Shown here: piece by piece, positions 1 to 8,540 of the stretch
Layout: each line of letters begins with the position of its first letter
Numbering within the stretch: the stretch's first letter is position 1
DNA from: Pedobacter sp. MC2016-24
Lineage (GTDB): Bacteria; Bacteroidota; Bacteroidia; Sphingobacteriales; Sphingobacteriaceae
DNA: 64,000 nucleotides
NCBI RefSeq assembly: GCF_015223055.1
Contig: NZ_JADFBX010000001.1
Span: 1,226,547 to 1,290,546 of the forward strand
Reading direction: 5' to 3'
Notes under the pieces: generated by a model
The model's input: the letters and a program-made list of their open reading frames with translations, nothing else
Told to the model about the DNA's origin: nothing
Database searches by the model: none
Program-made: the position numbers and the translations under genes

Positions 1-795
1 TGGTCTATACTGGCAGATAGTTTAGGTTCCTATCGTCCTAACCAATGGATGGCCCAATATGGCCTCTGGCAGGAAGGCTTGGGTAATGATGAGCTGGCGC
101 AAACTTCTCCTGAATTTGCGCAGTTTATGAACGCTGCCGGCACCACCCGTTTTAAATGGCTGACAGATATTGAAACGGCGCTGGCGAATCAAGACGTTTC
201 CACAGCGCAAAACCTGATTAGCAGCCAGCAATCTGCTGCAGGAACATTACAGGTAGCACCGGGTGTAACCGTTACAGACGTAAATGATGCCGACTATGTG
301 GTCAATCATTACCTTGATTATTATAACCTGTATGTGAAATACCTGCTGGGTACTTTAAACGATAATGATCAGTTGGCATTAGCTGCACTGGCAGATCTTT
401 GCCCGGCAGTAGATGGAGGCGCTGTGTACCAGGCACGCAGCCTGCTGCAAACCGTAACCGGGGACTTTGTTGCTTATGACGACGACAGCTGTATGTACGG
501 TAATGGGATGTTCCGCCTGACCGGATTGTCTGCCGAAGCACAGCAACAAGCTTATACCTTGTCGCCCAATCCGAATAATGGTCGTTTACTATTGCGCCAG
601 CAGTTGACGGACGATCAACCTGTAGCAATGAGTATTTATGATATCCAGGGGCGGATTGTAATGCGTTCTGTGCTTAACTTTGGTAAGACACGGCAGCAAA
701 CTGTTACTATGAGTGCTGTAACACCGGGTATGTACCTGCTGCACCTACAGGACCAGGCCGGTAAGAACTACACGATCAAATTTAACGTCCAATGA
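1..795 (+). CDS. T9SS-sorted secreted protein, 5' end outside window
   Basis: The frame is open from base 1, so the gene starts upstream; the ATG at 49 is internal. The last ~80 residues form a type A type-IX-secretion C-terminal domain: a PNPNNG turn, the strand SIYDIQGR, then TPGMYLLHLQ and a final short basic strand. By family knowledge this domain directs export through the Bacteroidetes outer membrane via the Por machinery and is then removed or anchored. The remaining visible part shows no enzyme motif; it contains helical Gln/Ala-rich stretches and a few cysteines. It overlaps the next gene by 4 nt (ATGA), implying translational coupling. The 3' end is duplicated downstream at 2032-2125. 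Confidence 0.85.
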   Translation, partial: WSILADSLGSYRPNQWMAQYGLWQEGLGNDELAQTSPEFAQFMNAAGTTRFKWLTDIETALANQDVSTAQNLISSQQSAAGTLQVAPGVTVTDVNDADYVVNHYLDYYNLYVKYLLGTLNDNDQLALAALADLCPAVDGGAVYQARSLLQTVTGDFVAYDDDSCMYGNGMFRLTGLSAEAQQQAYTLSPNPNNGRLLLRQQLTDDQPVAMSIYDIQGRIVMRSVLNFGKTRQQTVTMSAVTPGMYLLHLQDQAGKNYTIKFNVQ

Positions 796-814
796 GAATC
801 TTATTGATTGCAAT
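721..814 (+). repeat. Direct repeat copy 1 (gene junction)
   Basis: This stretch covers the last ~24 codons of the first T9SS gene and the first codons of the second. It recurs at 2032-2125 with about a dozen mismatches. Both copies encode the TPGMYLLHLQD tail, the same overlapping stop/start, and the MRILLIA signal-peptide start. Confidence 0.85.
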
Positions 815-2027
815 CATATTGTTTACCTGCGCTCCTTTATGGGCGCAGGTAAACTATGTTCAAAATCCGGATTTTGAAATATATTCAAGTTGCCCTGACG
901 ATCTGAATCAGGTTTACAAAGCCTATCATTGGAGAAATGTTAGAGATTCAACTATGCCTTTTGGTGTTGCTTATTATAACACATGTGGCAATACTATGTT
1001 TGATGTGGGTTTACATGTTCCAGAGAATACTGCATTTTATCAGATGCCACATTCGGGAAATGGCATGGTTGGAGGCCACTTTTTTTATGATAAAACTACA
1101 CCTCTCCCGCCTTCACCTTTACCAACTAATTTTAGACATTATTTACAAGGCCACTTATACAAACCATTAATTGCAGGAAAAGAATATTGCGTTTCTTTTT
1201 TTGTTAATTCAATGGAGGCTGCTGGCTATGGTCATGATAAAATGGGGGCGTATCTGGATAACGGAAATATCAATATCAGTACTGATACTCCAGGCGCCGA
1301 AATATTAACCATTGTTCCACAAATCTATACCAATGATATATTAGTTGATACAGGATTATGGGTTAAAATAGAAGGTTCTTTTATTGCTACAGGTATAGAA
1401 GATCACATAACAATTGGGAATTTTTTCGCGAATGATTTTGTTACAAATGTAGTTACAAATTATAGGCACGGATATTACCAATATTCGGCTTATTTGATTG
1501 ATGATGTCAGTGTAGTAGAAACTGATCTTGCAGCTAATGCCGGTCCAGATAATTTTGTAGAGGAAACAAAAACTGTTCAGATTGGCAGGGTTAATGATAC
1601 AACAGCTAAAGCAATTGACTGTAAATGGTACCACAAGGGAGCATTGATTGACAGCGGTTCCGTTATTACGGTGAAAGCTGGTGCTAAAGGAACTATTGAT
1701 ACCTATACCGTAGTACAGACCATCTGTGGGAATGTCAAGGCGGATACCGTAGTGATTTATACAGTAGGCTTGGGCATGAAAGATGTTAGCAGCCAGCAGC
1801 AGTTCAGTGTTTTCCCCAATCCATCTGACGGGATAATCACCATTACTTCAACTAATACAGGCAAAGCAATAGCCACAGTATTTGATCTTACAGGCCGCAT
1901 GATCTTACGTCAGTCCATTACGGATACCCAGGCTAAGCTAAAACTGGAAGAACCCTCTGGTATCTATATACTGGAGTTAAGGGATGAGGATGGTGGCATA
2001 CAGCGGGAACGCCTGCAGATCAGGTAG
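792..2027 (+). CDS. T9SS-sorted secreted protein with C-terminal sorting domain
   Basis: 411 residues. Residues 1-19 are a signal peptide ending at LWAQ. The body (about 20-240) is a beta-rich domain of the kind found in Bacteroidetes gliding or adhesion proteins, with a segment LYKPLIAGKEYCVSFFV and a likely carbohydrate-binding-like fold (inference). An Ig-like segment lies near 245-325, then a type A T9SS sorting domain from about 338 (FSVFPNPSDG ... VFDLTGRMI ... GIYILEL). The start overlaps the preceding stop by 4 nt. The central part is visibly more AT-rich than both flanks, suggesting it was acquired into a locus whose ends are conserved. Function beyond secretion is not known. Confidence 0.85.
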   Translation: MRILLIAIILFTCAPLWAQVNYVQNPDFEIYSSCPDDLNQVYKAYHWRNVRDSTMPFGVAYYNTCGNTMFDVGLHVPENTAFYQMPHSGNGMVGGHFFYDKTTPLPPSPLPTNFRHYLQGHLYKPLIAGKEYCVSFFVNSMEAAGYGHDKMGAYLDNGNINISTDTPGAEILTIVPQIYTNDILVDTGLWVKIEGSFIATGIEDHITIGNFFANDFVTNVVTNYRHGYYQYSAYLIDDVSVVETDLAANAGPDNFVEETKTVQIGRVNDTTAKAIDCKWYHKGALIDSGSVITVKAGAKGTIDTYTVVQTICGNVKADTVVIYTVGLGMKDVSSQQQFSVFPNPSDGIITITSTNTGKAIATVFDLTGRMILRQSITDTQAKLKLEEPSGIYILELRDEDGGIQRERLQIR

Positions 2028-2132
2028 CCTTACACCGGGCATGTACCTGCTTCATCTGCAGGACCACGCGGGCAAAAGCTATACAATCAAATTTAATGTC
2101 CAATGAGAATCTTATTGATTGCTATTTATTAA
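2028..2132 (+). pseudogene. Remnant of a T9SS gene 3' end plus next gene's start
   Basis: Directly after the 2027 stop the sequence again encodes TPGMYLLHLQDHAGKSY and the end of a sorting domain. It then overlaps an ATG at 2103 that reads MRILLIAIY followed by a stop at 2130-2132. It therefore repeats the 721-814 junction and is left over from a tandem array of such genes, after gain or loss of a whole unit by recombination between the repeats. It has no start of its own. Confidence 0.8.
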
Positions 2133-2163
2133 ATAGGGGCGCGATTTTATTGCGCCCCTATTT
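2131..2163. terminator. Bidirectional hairpin terminator
   Basis: A perfect 12-bp stem (AAATAGGGGCGC and its complement) encloses a 9-nt AT-rich loop. The A/T-rich ends allow termination from both sides. It separates the T9SS genes from the convergent integrase. Confidence 0.8.
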
Positions 2164-2179
2164 AACTATTGATATTTTC

Positions 2180-3412
2180 TTATACCCCTCCAGGTACATT
2201 TGCAAGTTTATCCTTTAAAATTAGCATATCATGGCTAACTTTTAAATCTAGAATTTTCGCATAATGCTGTGTCTGTCTTAGTGATTTATGTCCAAGCATT
2301 TTTGAAACAGTTTCAAGTGGAACACCCTTACTAAGAGTTACAGTTGTGGCAAAAGTATGTCGGGCAATATGGAATGTGAGTTTTATCTGAATGCCGCATA
2401 TATCTGCTATCTCCTTTAAATAAGCATTCATCTTTTGATTACTTAAAACAGGGAGTACAAAGCCAACTTCCTTACACATATAGTCATTCTCATAACTATC
2501 CATTATTTCCTTTGCTTTTGGTAAAAGTGGCAATCGAATAGCCGAATCTGTTTTTTGTCTTTTTGAATCTATCCATTGATTCCCGTCAATACCCAGAATA
2601 ATTTGGTTGCGTCTTAAGTGATTTACATCCACATAAGCAAGGCCGGTGTAACAACAAAAAACGAAAATATCTCTAACATGATTTAGTCTTTCAATTCCAA
2701 AGTCCTTCTCTGTAATTTTGATTAATTCTTCCTCTGTTAGTGCTACAATCTTAACCTCCTTTCTAGTAGTTTTGAAATTTATAAATGGGTCTCTGTTCAA
2801 CCATCCCTTTTTAATACATAAGTTCAATACCTTTTTTAAATTGCTTATATATTTAACAGTTGAGTTGTGGCCACAGTTTCTTATACACTTAAGCCAGAAT
2901 GCAAATTCTGAAACAAATTCGTGATCGAGTTCGTTAATGTCTATATCCTCAATTTTGTATTTCCATTGAATGAATTTGCTCACGTGGTCGTAAGTAGTTT
3001 GATAACGTACTAAGGTTGCATGAGCATAATCTTTACCAACCAGCGCGCTCATTTGATCATTATGCTCTTTAAATGCCTTTAGTAACATTTTACGATCATC
3101 GCCTTGACCAGTTACATAGTTTTTAAGTGCATCCGCAGTAACAGGTTTATTTCCCTCTAGCAATGAAATTTTAGCCTGATAGATTTTAGAACAAAGTGTA
3201 TCCAGGTAAACATTTAGATTTTTGGCTTCTTCCTTTGTACCTGTGGCTTTACCCGCCGCTTGATTCCACTTGTCTACCTGCCAAACTCGTTTAGTAGATA
3301 ATTCTTTTGAGATACCATCTACTGTAATTCTAAGGTAGACATAGCGTTCTTTGTTTTTCTGATTTTTGGGCTGCTTTAAAAAGAAGAACAGTCCGAAGCT
3401 TTTTTCCAACAT
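2180..3412 (-). CDS. Tyrosine recombinase/integrase (Bacteroidetes element type)
   Basis: 410 residues, catalysing site-specific DNA strand exchange. Domain order: an N-terminal arm-binding segment (~1-90), a SAM-like core-binding domain (~105-215) and a catalytic domain (~225-400). Visible catalytic residues are H348 and R351 in HIARH, H375 in LGHKS and nucleophile Y384 in HYAKI; the lysine is in KRQKT. The position of the first arginine reads TGLAYVD, i.e. the usual Arg is replaced by Ala, as known for IntDOT-like Bacteroidetes integrases. The gene lies next to short direct repeats and a tmRNA-like 3' fragment, as expected at an element end. No other element genes are recognisable beside it, so the element may be decayed or lie left of the window. 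Confidence 0.92.
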   Translation of the reverse strand: MLEKSFGLFFFLKQPKNQKNKERYVYLRITVDGISKELSTKRVWQVDKWNQAAGKATGTKEEAKNLNVYLDTLCSKIYQAKISLLEGNKPVTADALKNYVTGQGDDRKMLLKAFKEHNDQMSALVGKDYAHATLVRYQTTYDHVSKFIQWKYKIEDIDINELDHEFVSEFAFWLKCIRNCGHNSTVKYISNLKKVLNLCIKKGWLNRDPFINFKTTRKEVKIVALTEEELIKITEKDFGIERLNHVRDIFVFCCYTGLAYVDVNHLRRNQIILGIDGNQWIDSKRQKTDSAIRLPLLPKAKEIMDSYENDYMCKEVGFVLPVLSNQKMNAYLKEIADICGIQIKLTFHIARHTFATTVTLSKGVPLETVSKMLGHKSLRQTQHYAKILDLKVSHDMLILKDKLANVPGGV

Positions 3413-3541
3413 AACATAACGTTTTAGTGTTTTGTAAAATTGGAAATGCGCTATTGCTAAAACAAGATGTCCATCTCATGAACCCAATGACAATCAATCA
3501 TTTATGTCATTTTGGTTGCGTCTTTTTTTGAAAAAATTAAG

Positions 3542-3559
3542 ACGCCACGAATGACGCGA
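3542..3559 (+). repeat. 18-bp direct repeat, copy 1 (possible integrase arm site)
   Basis: ACGCCACGAATGACGCGA occurs here and again, identical, at 3736-3753. The copies lie 130 and 324 bp upstream of the integrase start and flank the tmRNA-like fragment. Arm-type binding sites of tyrosine integrases are typically short repeats at this distance; that role is inference. Confidence 0.7.
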
Positions 3560-3604
3560 TACAATTTTGATTGGTATTGAAAATATTGACTATTGGACTA
3601 AATG

Positions 3605-3642
3605 AAAAAAGCCCACAAATCAATGATTTGCAGGCTTTTTTA
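3605..3642. terminator. Bidirectional terminator (probably of a minus-strand RNA gene)
   Basis: Outer stem AAAAAAGCC/GGCTTTTTT with an inner CAAAT/ATTTG stem. Read on the minus strand it lies 20-60 bp downstream of the tmRNA-like 3' end at 3662-3678, the normal position of a tmRNA terminator. Confidence 0.6.
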
Positions 3643-3661
3643 AGCTTTGATGATGCTTTTC

Positions 3662-3678
3662 GTGGAGCCGCCGGGAAC
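3662..3678 (-). other. Candidate attachment site: 3' fragment of a tmRNA/tRNA gene
   Basis: On the minus strand GTTCCCGGCGGCTCCAC matches the T-arm 3' half and acceptor strand of a tmRNA (or tRNA) gene. The sequence that should precede it (TTCGA loop and RNA body) is missing. Integrases often target such ends and leave a 3' fragment at the distal junction. The adjacent integrase and terminator fit this reading. Which RNA gene it came from is inferred, not proven. Confidence 0.5.
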
Positions 3679-3735
3679 AGAACTTATTTTGTTTAAGCGC
3701 TGTGGGCGTGGTTTTCACCGTTTCCTTTATCAGGT

Positions 3736-3753
3736 ACGCCACGAATGACGCGA
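3736..3753 (+). repeat. 18-bp direct repeat, copy 2
   Basis: Identical to 3542-3559. It lies on the far side of the tmRNA-like fragment from the integrase, 44 bp from the 3' end of the tRNA-Ser gene. Confidence 0.7.
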
Positions 3754-3796
3754 CCTTTTAAATTTCTTACTAATCAGCATTTCAAATTCAACCTAG

Positions 3797-3883
3797 CGGA
3801 GGAAGAGGGATTCGAACCCTCGGTACCGTTGCCAGTACGACAGTTTAGCAAACTGTTCCTTTCGGCCACTCAGGCATCCCTCC
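3797..3883 (-). tRNA. tRNA-Ser(GCU)
   Basis: 87 nt on the minus strand. The acceptor stem GGAGGGA pairs with TTCCTCC (one G-U). The D arm is followed by an anticodon arm with loop TTGCTAA (anticodon GCU), a long variable arm typical of class II tRNAs, and a T arm GAGGG-TTCGAAT-CCCTC. Discriminator base is G and CCA is not encoded. It decodes AGC/AGU. The gene looks intact, so it is not itself disrupted by the neighbouring integration. Confidence 0.95.
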
Positions 3884-3950
3884 GTTTCACTCAGTTACTT
3901 GTCCTGAGGGAGTGCAAATATAGTAATAGAATAATATTTACCAAAGAAAA

Positions 3951-6095
3951 TTACACACTTTGTAAATAATCTATTCGAACATGATAAATGCTCATCAGCA
4001 TCGTCTTGAATATCAACTTTATAGTTTCTAAATCTTTTAAAGTAATATCGCAGTTGTCTAACTGATTTTGCTCTAATTTGTAGTTTATGATGCGTTCAAC
4101 CAGGTCATTTATGCTTTGCGCATCCGGATTTTTCAGACTTCTCGACGCTGCTTCGACAGAATCTGCCAACATCAACACCCCGGTTTCTTTAGAAAAAGGG
4201 ATTGGCCCAGGGTACCTGAAAATATTTTCATCCACAAATTTCTCCGGCGAATTTTTTAAAAAGGACTGGTAAAAATAATCTACCCGGGTATTGCCATGAT
4301 GTGTCCGGATGAAATCAATCACACTCTCCGGCAACTGGTGCCTGCGTGTAATTTCAATTCCCTTATGCACGTGCTTGATGATGATCTGGGCACTCTGCTC
4401 GTAAGGCAGTTTATCATGCGGACTCAAGGCCGTATTTTGATTTTCTATGAAGTATTGTGGGTTCTCGATCTTTCCGATGTCATGGTACAATGCCCCGGCC
4501 CTGACCAGCAGAGAATTTCCACCGATTTTAAATATCGCAGCTTCGGCCAGATTGGCTACTTGTAACGAATGCTGAAAAGTACCTGGTGCTTTAAAAGCAA
4601 GTTCCCTGAGCAGTTTATTATTGGTATTGGTCAGCTCGATCAGTGCAATATCTGAAGTGATGCCAAACATCCGCTCAAAAGCATAAATTAAAGGGTAGGC
4701 CAATAAAGAAAGTAATACGCTTACAATAAAAGGCACAAAATTAAGCCATTCAATCTGGCGGATCGCACCTTCCCGCAACATCGCGATGCCCAGGAAAGAA
4801 ATGAAATAGGCAGACAGGATAAATAAAGCCGACAACAGCAATTGCTCCCTTTTGATCAGATTGCGAATGCTATAAATGGCTACCATGCCCGAAGTAACCT
4901 GGTAAAAAACAAATTCAAAACTGTTGGCCACAAAGAAACCGGAAATCAAAACCACCAGTAAATGCAAATAAAGCGCCAGACGGGTATCAAACAGAATCCG
5001 GATAATGATCGGAACTATACAGAACGGGATGTAATAAATACTGGGCAAATTCCATTTGATGGCCCAGGTCAAAGACAAGAGCATGGTTGTGATGATCAGC
5101 AGAATCAATGACAATTGCCTGTTATCCGCAAAAATATCCTTCCTGAAAAGCTTCAGAAATATCATCAGCAAACTGATGATGAATCCAACCAGCAAGATCT
5201 GTCCGAAATAAACCGTCTTACTATCCCCTATCGTCTTTGTTTGTGCCTCGTAAGCTTCTTTAAACGACTGTAGTTTCTGATAAACCTCATCATCAATCAC
5301 ATTATCCTTCGCCACAATCAACTCCCCCTTCTGCACCATTCCCTTGGTCGTAGATAAGCTACTGATGGTATTGTTCTGAACTACAGCAGTCAACTTTTCA
5401 TCAAATAATAAATTGGGTTGCAGATGGTCTTCAACTAAACCCTCTACTACGGTTTTAGCTTTAAGGTTAACCGATTTAAAATTGTCTTTAAAGTAATCCA
5501 GCGCACCTTGTACCGTAAACACATCCTGGGTACTTACCACTTTAGAAACATTGTTATTTAAGAGCGAAAAATCATAATATTTCTCTTCCTTCTGATGTCT
5601 GGGATTGAGCGAAATGATTCCGCGGTTGTATATGGCTTTCAACAACTTTAAAGATGCTGCTTTAGTGGCCGACTCATCTGACTCGGGCAATACCGCTGCA
5701 CGCCACTTCACTTCAAATTCATTCAGGTAAGCCTCTTCAACAACGTTGTACAATTCCGGATTGTATTTATAAATGGGCAATACATTGTCCAAAGCATCCT
5801 TCCGGTCAATTGTAACCTGGGGCGTGGTTTTCAGGATGGCGAAGCTGAAAGGTGACACCAGATCTTTATTTTTCCAGATGGTACCTTTTTCAAATTCGTA
5901 TCTAAAACGCGGTTGTTTAGGTAAAAACACGGTAATAATGATCACCGAAAGTACCATCATTACATATTTAATGTTGGATGAATACTTCCTGTAAAGCACC
6001 TTATGCGAATTCTTTCTGATTTTTGCCAAAGCGATATGAGTTGATTTATATTCAAAAATAACACATTTTTTGGTTAGAAGTGCTTTTAATGCCAT
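3951..6095 (-). CDS. 7TM-HD family cyclic-dinucleotide phosphodiesterase (PgpH-like)
   Basis: 714 residues. A basic N-terminus precedes one membrane segment (~46-60), then a large extracytoplasmic domain (~65-300), a cluster of about six to seven membrane helices (~305-480) and a cytoplasmic HD domain with HDIGK at 538-542 and THHGN near 598. This order defines the 7TMR-HD family; PgpH of Listeria hydrolyses c-di-AMP to pApA. That activity here is inferred from family. It is transcribed toward the tRNA-Ser gene and divergent from the thiolase gene. The start at 6095 gives a 45-residue basic leader; an internal Met just before the first helix is possible. Confidence 0.88.
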   Translation of the reverse strand: MALKALLTKKCVIFEYKSTHIALAKIRKNSHKVLYRKYSSNIKYVMMVLSVIIITVFLPKQPRFRYEFEKGTIWKNKDLVSPFSFAILKTTPQVTIDRKDALDNVLPIYKYNPELYNVVEEAYLNEFEVKWRAAVLPESDESATKAASLKLLKAIYNRGIISLNPRHQKEEKYYDFSLLNNNVSKVVSTQDVFTVQGALDYFKDNFKSVNLKAKTVVEGLVEDHLQPNLLFDEKLTAVVQNNTISSLSTTKGMVQKGELIVAKDNVIDDEVYQKLQSFKEAYEAQTKTIGDSKTVYFGQILLVGFIISLLMIFLKLFRKDIFADNRQLSLILLIITTMLLSLTWAIKWNLPSIYYIPFCIVPIIIRILFDTRLALYLHLLVVLISGFFVANSFEFVFYQVTSGMVAIYSIRNLIKREQLLLSALFILSAYFISFLGIAMLREGAIRQIEWLNFVPFIVSVLLSLLAYPLIYAFERMFGITSDIALIELTNTNNKLLRELAFKAPGTFQHSLQVANLAEAAIFKIGGNSLLVRAGALYHDIGKIENPQYFIENQNTALSPHDKLPYEQSAQIIIKHVHKGIEITRRHQLPESVIDFIRTHHGNTRVDYFYQSFLKNSPEKFVDENIFRYPGPIPFSKETGVLMLADSVEAASRSLKNPDAQSINDLVERIINYKLEQNQLDNCDITLKDLETIKLIFKTMLMSIYHVRIDYLQSV

Positions 6096-6124
6096 CTGTA
6101 ATTCACATTAGACAATTACTAAAC

Positions 6125-6154
6125 TTGGCAATCCCTCCTAAATTCATAACTTTG
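6125..6154 (+). promoter_or_regulatory. Bacteroidetes-type promoter of the thiolase gene
   Basis: A -7 box TAACTTTG (6147-6154) matches TAnnTTTG and a TTG (6125-6127) lies 19 nt upstream, the spacing known for the Bacteroidetes primary sigma factor. Transcription would begin near 6161, giving a short leader before the ATG at 6178. Confidence 0.6.
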
Positions 6155-6177
6155 GTATAACTAATTTATAAATCAGA

Positions 6178-7356
6178 ATGAAAGACGTTGTTATTGTATC
6201 TGCTGTGAGAACCCCCATTGGTAGCTTTGGAGGCGCTCTGGCAAGTTTCTCAGCCCCACAACTTGGTGGCATCGCGATTAAAGCTGCTGTAGAAAAAGCT
6301 GGAATTAAACCAGAAGATGTACAGGAAGTATATATGGGTAATGTATTATCGGCCAATTTGGGACAAGCACCAGCAACACAGGCTGCAAAATTTGCAGGCT
6401 TACCTGATGTACCCAACACTACAGTCAATAAAGTATGTGCTTCAGGCACAAAAGCCATTATGCTGGCCGCTCAAAGCATCGCCCTTGGCGAAAATGACAT
6501 TGTGATTGCCGGTGGTATGGAAAGCATGAGTAATGTACCTTATTACCTGGACAAGGCCAGAAATGGTTATCGTTTAGGCCATGGTCAAATTACCGATGGT
6601 TTGGTAAAAGACGGACTATGGGATGTATACAATGATTACCACATGGGCTCTGCTGCAGAGCTTTGCGCGGTAGAATGTGGCTTTAGCCGGGAAGAACAAG
6701 ATGCCTTTGCCATCAGTTCCTACAAAAAGTCACAAGCTGCACAAGCTTCGGGTAAATTTGATGCCGAAATTGTAGCCGTTGAAGTGAAAGACCGTAAAGG
6801 CGACATCACCCTGGTTTCTAAAGATGAAGAACCATTTGCTGTTAAATTTGATAAAATACCAGGTTTAAAACCGGCGTTTAAAAAAGACGGTACAGTAACC
6901 GCGGCAAATGCCTCCACCTTAAATGACGGCGCAGCAGCATTGGTTTTAATGAGCGCAGATAAAGCCAAAGAACTGGGATTAAAACCATTGGCTAAGATCC
7001 TGGCCTATGCTGATGCACAACAGGCACCGGAATGGTTTACTACTGCACCGTCCAAGGCAATTCCGCTGGCTTTAAAAAGAGCAGGAAAAACACTACATGA
7101 TGTGGATTTCTTCGAAATAAATGAAGCTTTTTCTGTAGTTTCACTGGCCAACAATAAAGAAATGAATTTAAATGCAGATCAGGTAAATGTAAATGGTGGC
7201 GCAGTATCGCTGGGGCATCCACTAGGTGCTTCGGGTGCCAGAATTGTAGTGACTTTATTAAGCGTTTTGGCTCAAAACACAGGTAAAATCGGTGTTGCAG
7301 GGATTTGTAACGGTGGTGGCGGTGCCAGCGCAATTGTTGTAAAAAGCTTAAACTAA
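6178..7356 (+). CDS. Acetyl-CoA C-acetyltransferase (thiolase)
   Basis: 392 residues, full family length. Condenses or cleaves acetyl-CoA/acetoacetyl-CoA. Catalytic residues are visible: nucleophile C87 in NKVCASG, H347 in GHPLGASGA and C377 in CNGGGGAS, plus the NEAF motif. It fits biosynthetic or short-chain type II thiolases. The same window encodes a 3-oxoacid CoA-transferase pair (23873-25246), which would act on the same acetoacetyl-CoA pool. The next gene begins directly after the stop codon, suggesting co-transcription. Gene symbol (atoB/thlA/phaA) is not assigned because these cannot be separated by eye. Confidence 0.95.
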   Translation: MKDVVIVSAVRTPIGSFGGALASFSAPQLGGIAIKAAVEKAGIKPEDVQEVYMGNVLSANLGQAPATQAAKFAGLPDVPNTTVNKVCASGTKAIMLAAQSIALGENDIVIAGGMESMSNVPYYLDKARNGYRLGHGQITDGLVKDGLWDVYNDYHMGSAAELCAVECGFSREEQDAFAISSYKKSQAAQASGKFDAEIVAVEVKDRKGDITLVSKDEEPFAVKFDKIPGLKPAFKKDGTVTAANASTLNDGAAALVLMSADKAKELGLKPLAKILAYADAQQAPEWFTTAPSKAIPLALKRAGKTLHDVDFFEINEAFSVVSLANNKEMNLNADQVNVNGGAVSLGHPLGASGARIVVTLLSVLAQNTGKIGVAGICNGGGGASAIVVKSLN

Positions 7357-8283
7357 ATGACCAAGGCCTTAAAACCTTTATTCATCATCATCTTTTTGTG
7401 CTGTGCCGGAGCAAGTGTTCTGGCACAGCATACTTATGATCTAAATGCCAATTCCCGCTTAAACAGTTCCCGGGATTCCTTGATCAACCTCAGTGAACTC
7501 ACTTTCAAAAAGGAAGACAACCAGGATCGTTTTACGGCCAATGCAACCTTTATAAAAACATTGGTTCGGGCTTTAAAAACTCCGGGATCTTTCAATTACA
7601 GTTTCGATTCGGTGAAAAAGATCACCGTACTGAAATCGCCCGACAATAGTTTTAGAATCATCTCCTGGTATGTGCCGCTAAACGATGGCACTTATCGCTA
7701 TTTCGGAACCATACAAATGGCCACCAAAGATGGCCGCCTGTCACTGCTTCCTTTAATCGACGGGACAGATAACATAAATGATACAAATGCAATCACCAGT
7801 AATAAAAACTGGTATGGTGCCCGGTATTATCAAATCATTCCGGTCATTGCCAATGGCCATCAACCTTATTATATATTATTGGGCTGGAAAGGTAACAATG
7901 CCAAAACTTCTAAAAAAGTGATAGAAATCCTGTCCTTCGATAAAACAGGATTACCCGTTTTTGGTAAAAATATTTTTGACGGAGCCAAAGGCGACAAATC
8001 TAAAAACAGAATCGTTTTTGAATATAACAAACTCAATTCCATGACATTGACACTAGACAAAAATGTCAACATGATTGTTTTTGATCACCTCGCTCCATTC
8101 TCCGCAGAAATGGAAGGCAACTTTGAGTTTTACGCTTCGGATTTAAGTTTTGACGCTTACAAACTTTTGAACGGACGCCTGAAACTGGTAGAAAATATAA
8201 TTCTTAAGAATGAGCCCAATGCCATGGATGAGCTATACATCGATCCAATGAATAAAAACATTGTACCGGAAAAGAAGCTTTAA
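7357..8283 (+). CDS. Conserved exported protein of unknown function
   Basis: 308 residues. Residues 1-24 are a signal peptide ending VLAQ. The mature part is beta-rich with a segment FRIISWYVPL and a later YYILLGWKGN, a pattern seen in uncharacterised Bacteroidetes periplasmic proteins. There are no cysteines in the mature part and no enzyme motif was recognised. The ATG abuts the thiolase stop with no gap, so it is probably translated from the same mRNA. Confidence 0.75.
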   Translation: MTKALKPLFIIIFLCCAGASVLAQHTYDLNANSRLNSSRDSLINLSELTFKKEDNQDRFTANATFIKTLVRALKTPGSFNYSFDSVKKITVLKSPDNSFRIISWYVPLNDGTYRYFGTIQMATKDGRLSLLPLIDGTDNINDTNAITSNKNWYGARYYQIIPVIANGHQPYYILLGWKGNNAKTSKKVIEILSFDKTGLPVFGKNIFDGAKGDKSKNRIVFEYNKLNSMTLTLDKNVNMIVFDHLAPFSAEMEGNFEFYASDLSFDAYKLLNGRLKLVENIILKNEPNAMDELYIDPMNKNIVPEKKL

Positions 8284-8540
8284 GTGTACTTGATACACCT
8301 TTATCATGCATTATAAATTTGTGAGTTTGCATTCATGTAACTATCTTGCGCGATGCTTTTGGGCAGGGATATACCAGTACAACTAAACTATACTTATTTA
8401 TATACTTTCAAGACACATGCTTAACATTCAGATATGCAAATATTTATAGCGCATCAATATTAAATTACAAGCTCGTCCCCTATTTAACAACCGGATAACT
8501 AACTAAATCTTACTATAAATATTTCACAAAAAAACTAACA
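8284..8540. other. Intergenic region upstream of the first POT transporter
   Basis: 257 bp, AT-rich, no ORF, hairpin terminator or clear promoter match seen. It must carry the promoter of the gene at 8541. Confidence 0.4.

Larger units (their letters stand above)
3413..3796. other. Intergenic element end between integrase and tRNA-Ser
   Basis: 384 bp without a supported protein gene. It holds the two 18-bp repeats, the hairpin at 3605-3642 and the tmRNA-like fragment at 3662-3678, each listed separately. The 90 bp next to the integrase start are AT-rich and presumably carry its promoter, though no clear TAnnTTTG box was found. Confidence 0.6.

Noticed and set aside
2180..3412. Integrase as the integrase of the 38-64 kb prophage
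   Set aside because: More than 30 kb of ordinary host genes lie between, and the prophage continues past the right edge, where its own integrase is expected.
3745..3969. 74-residue plus-strand frame
   Set aside because: It is the well-known false frame made by the reverse strand of tRNA-Ser(GCU), giving EEGFEPSVPL.
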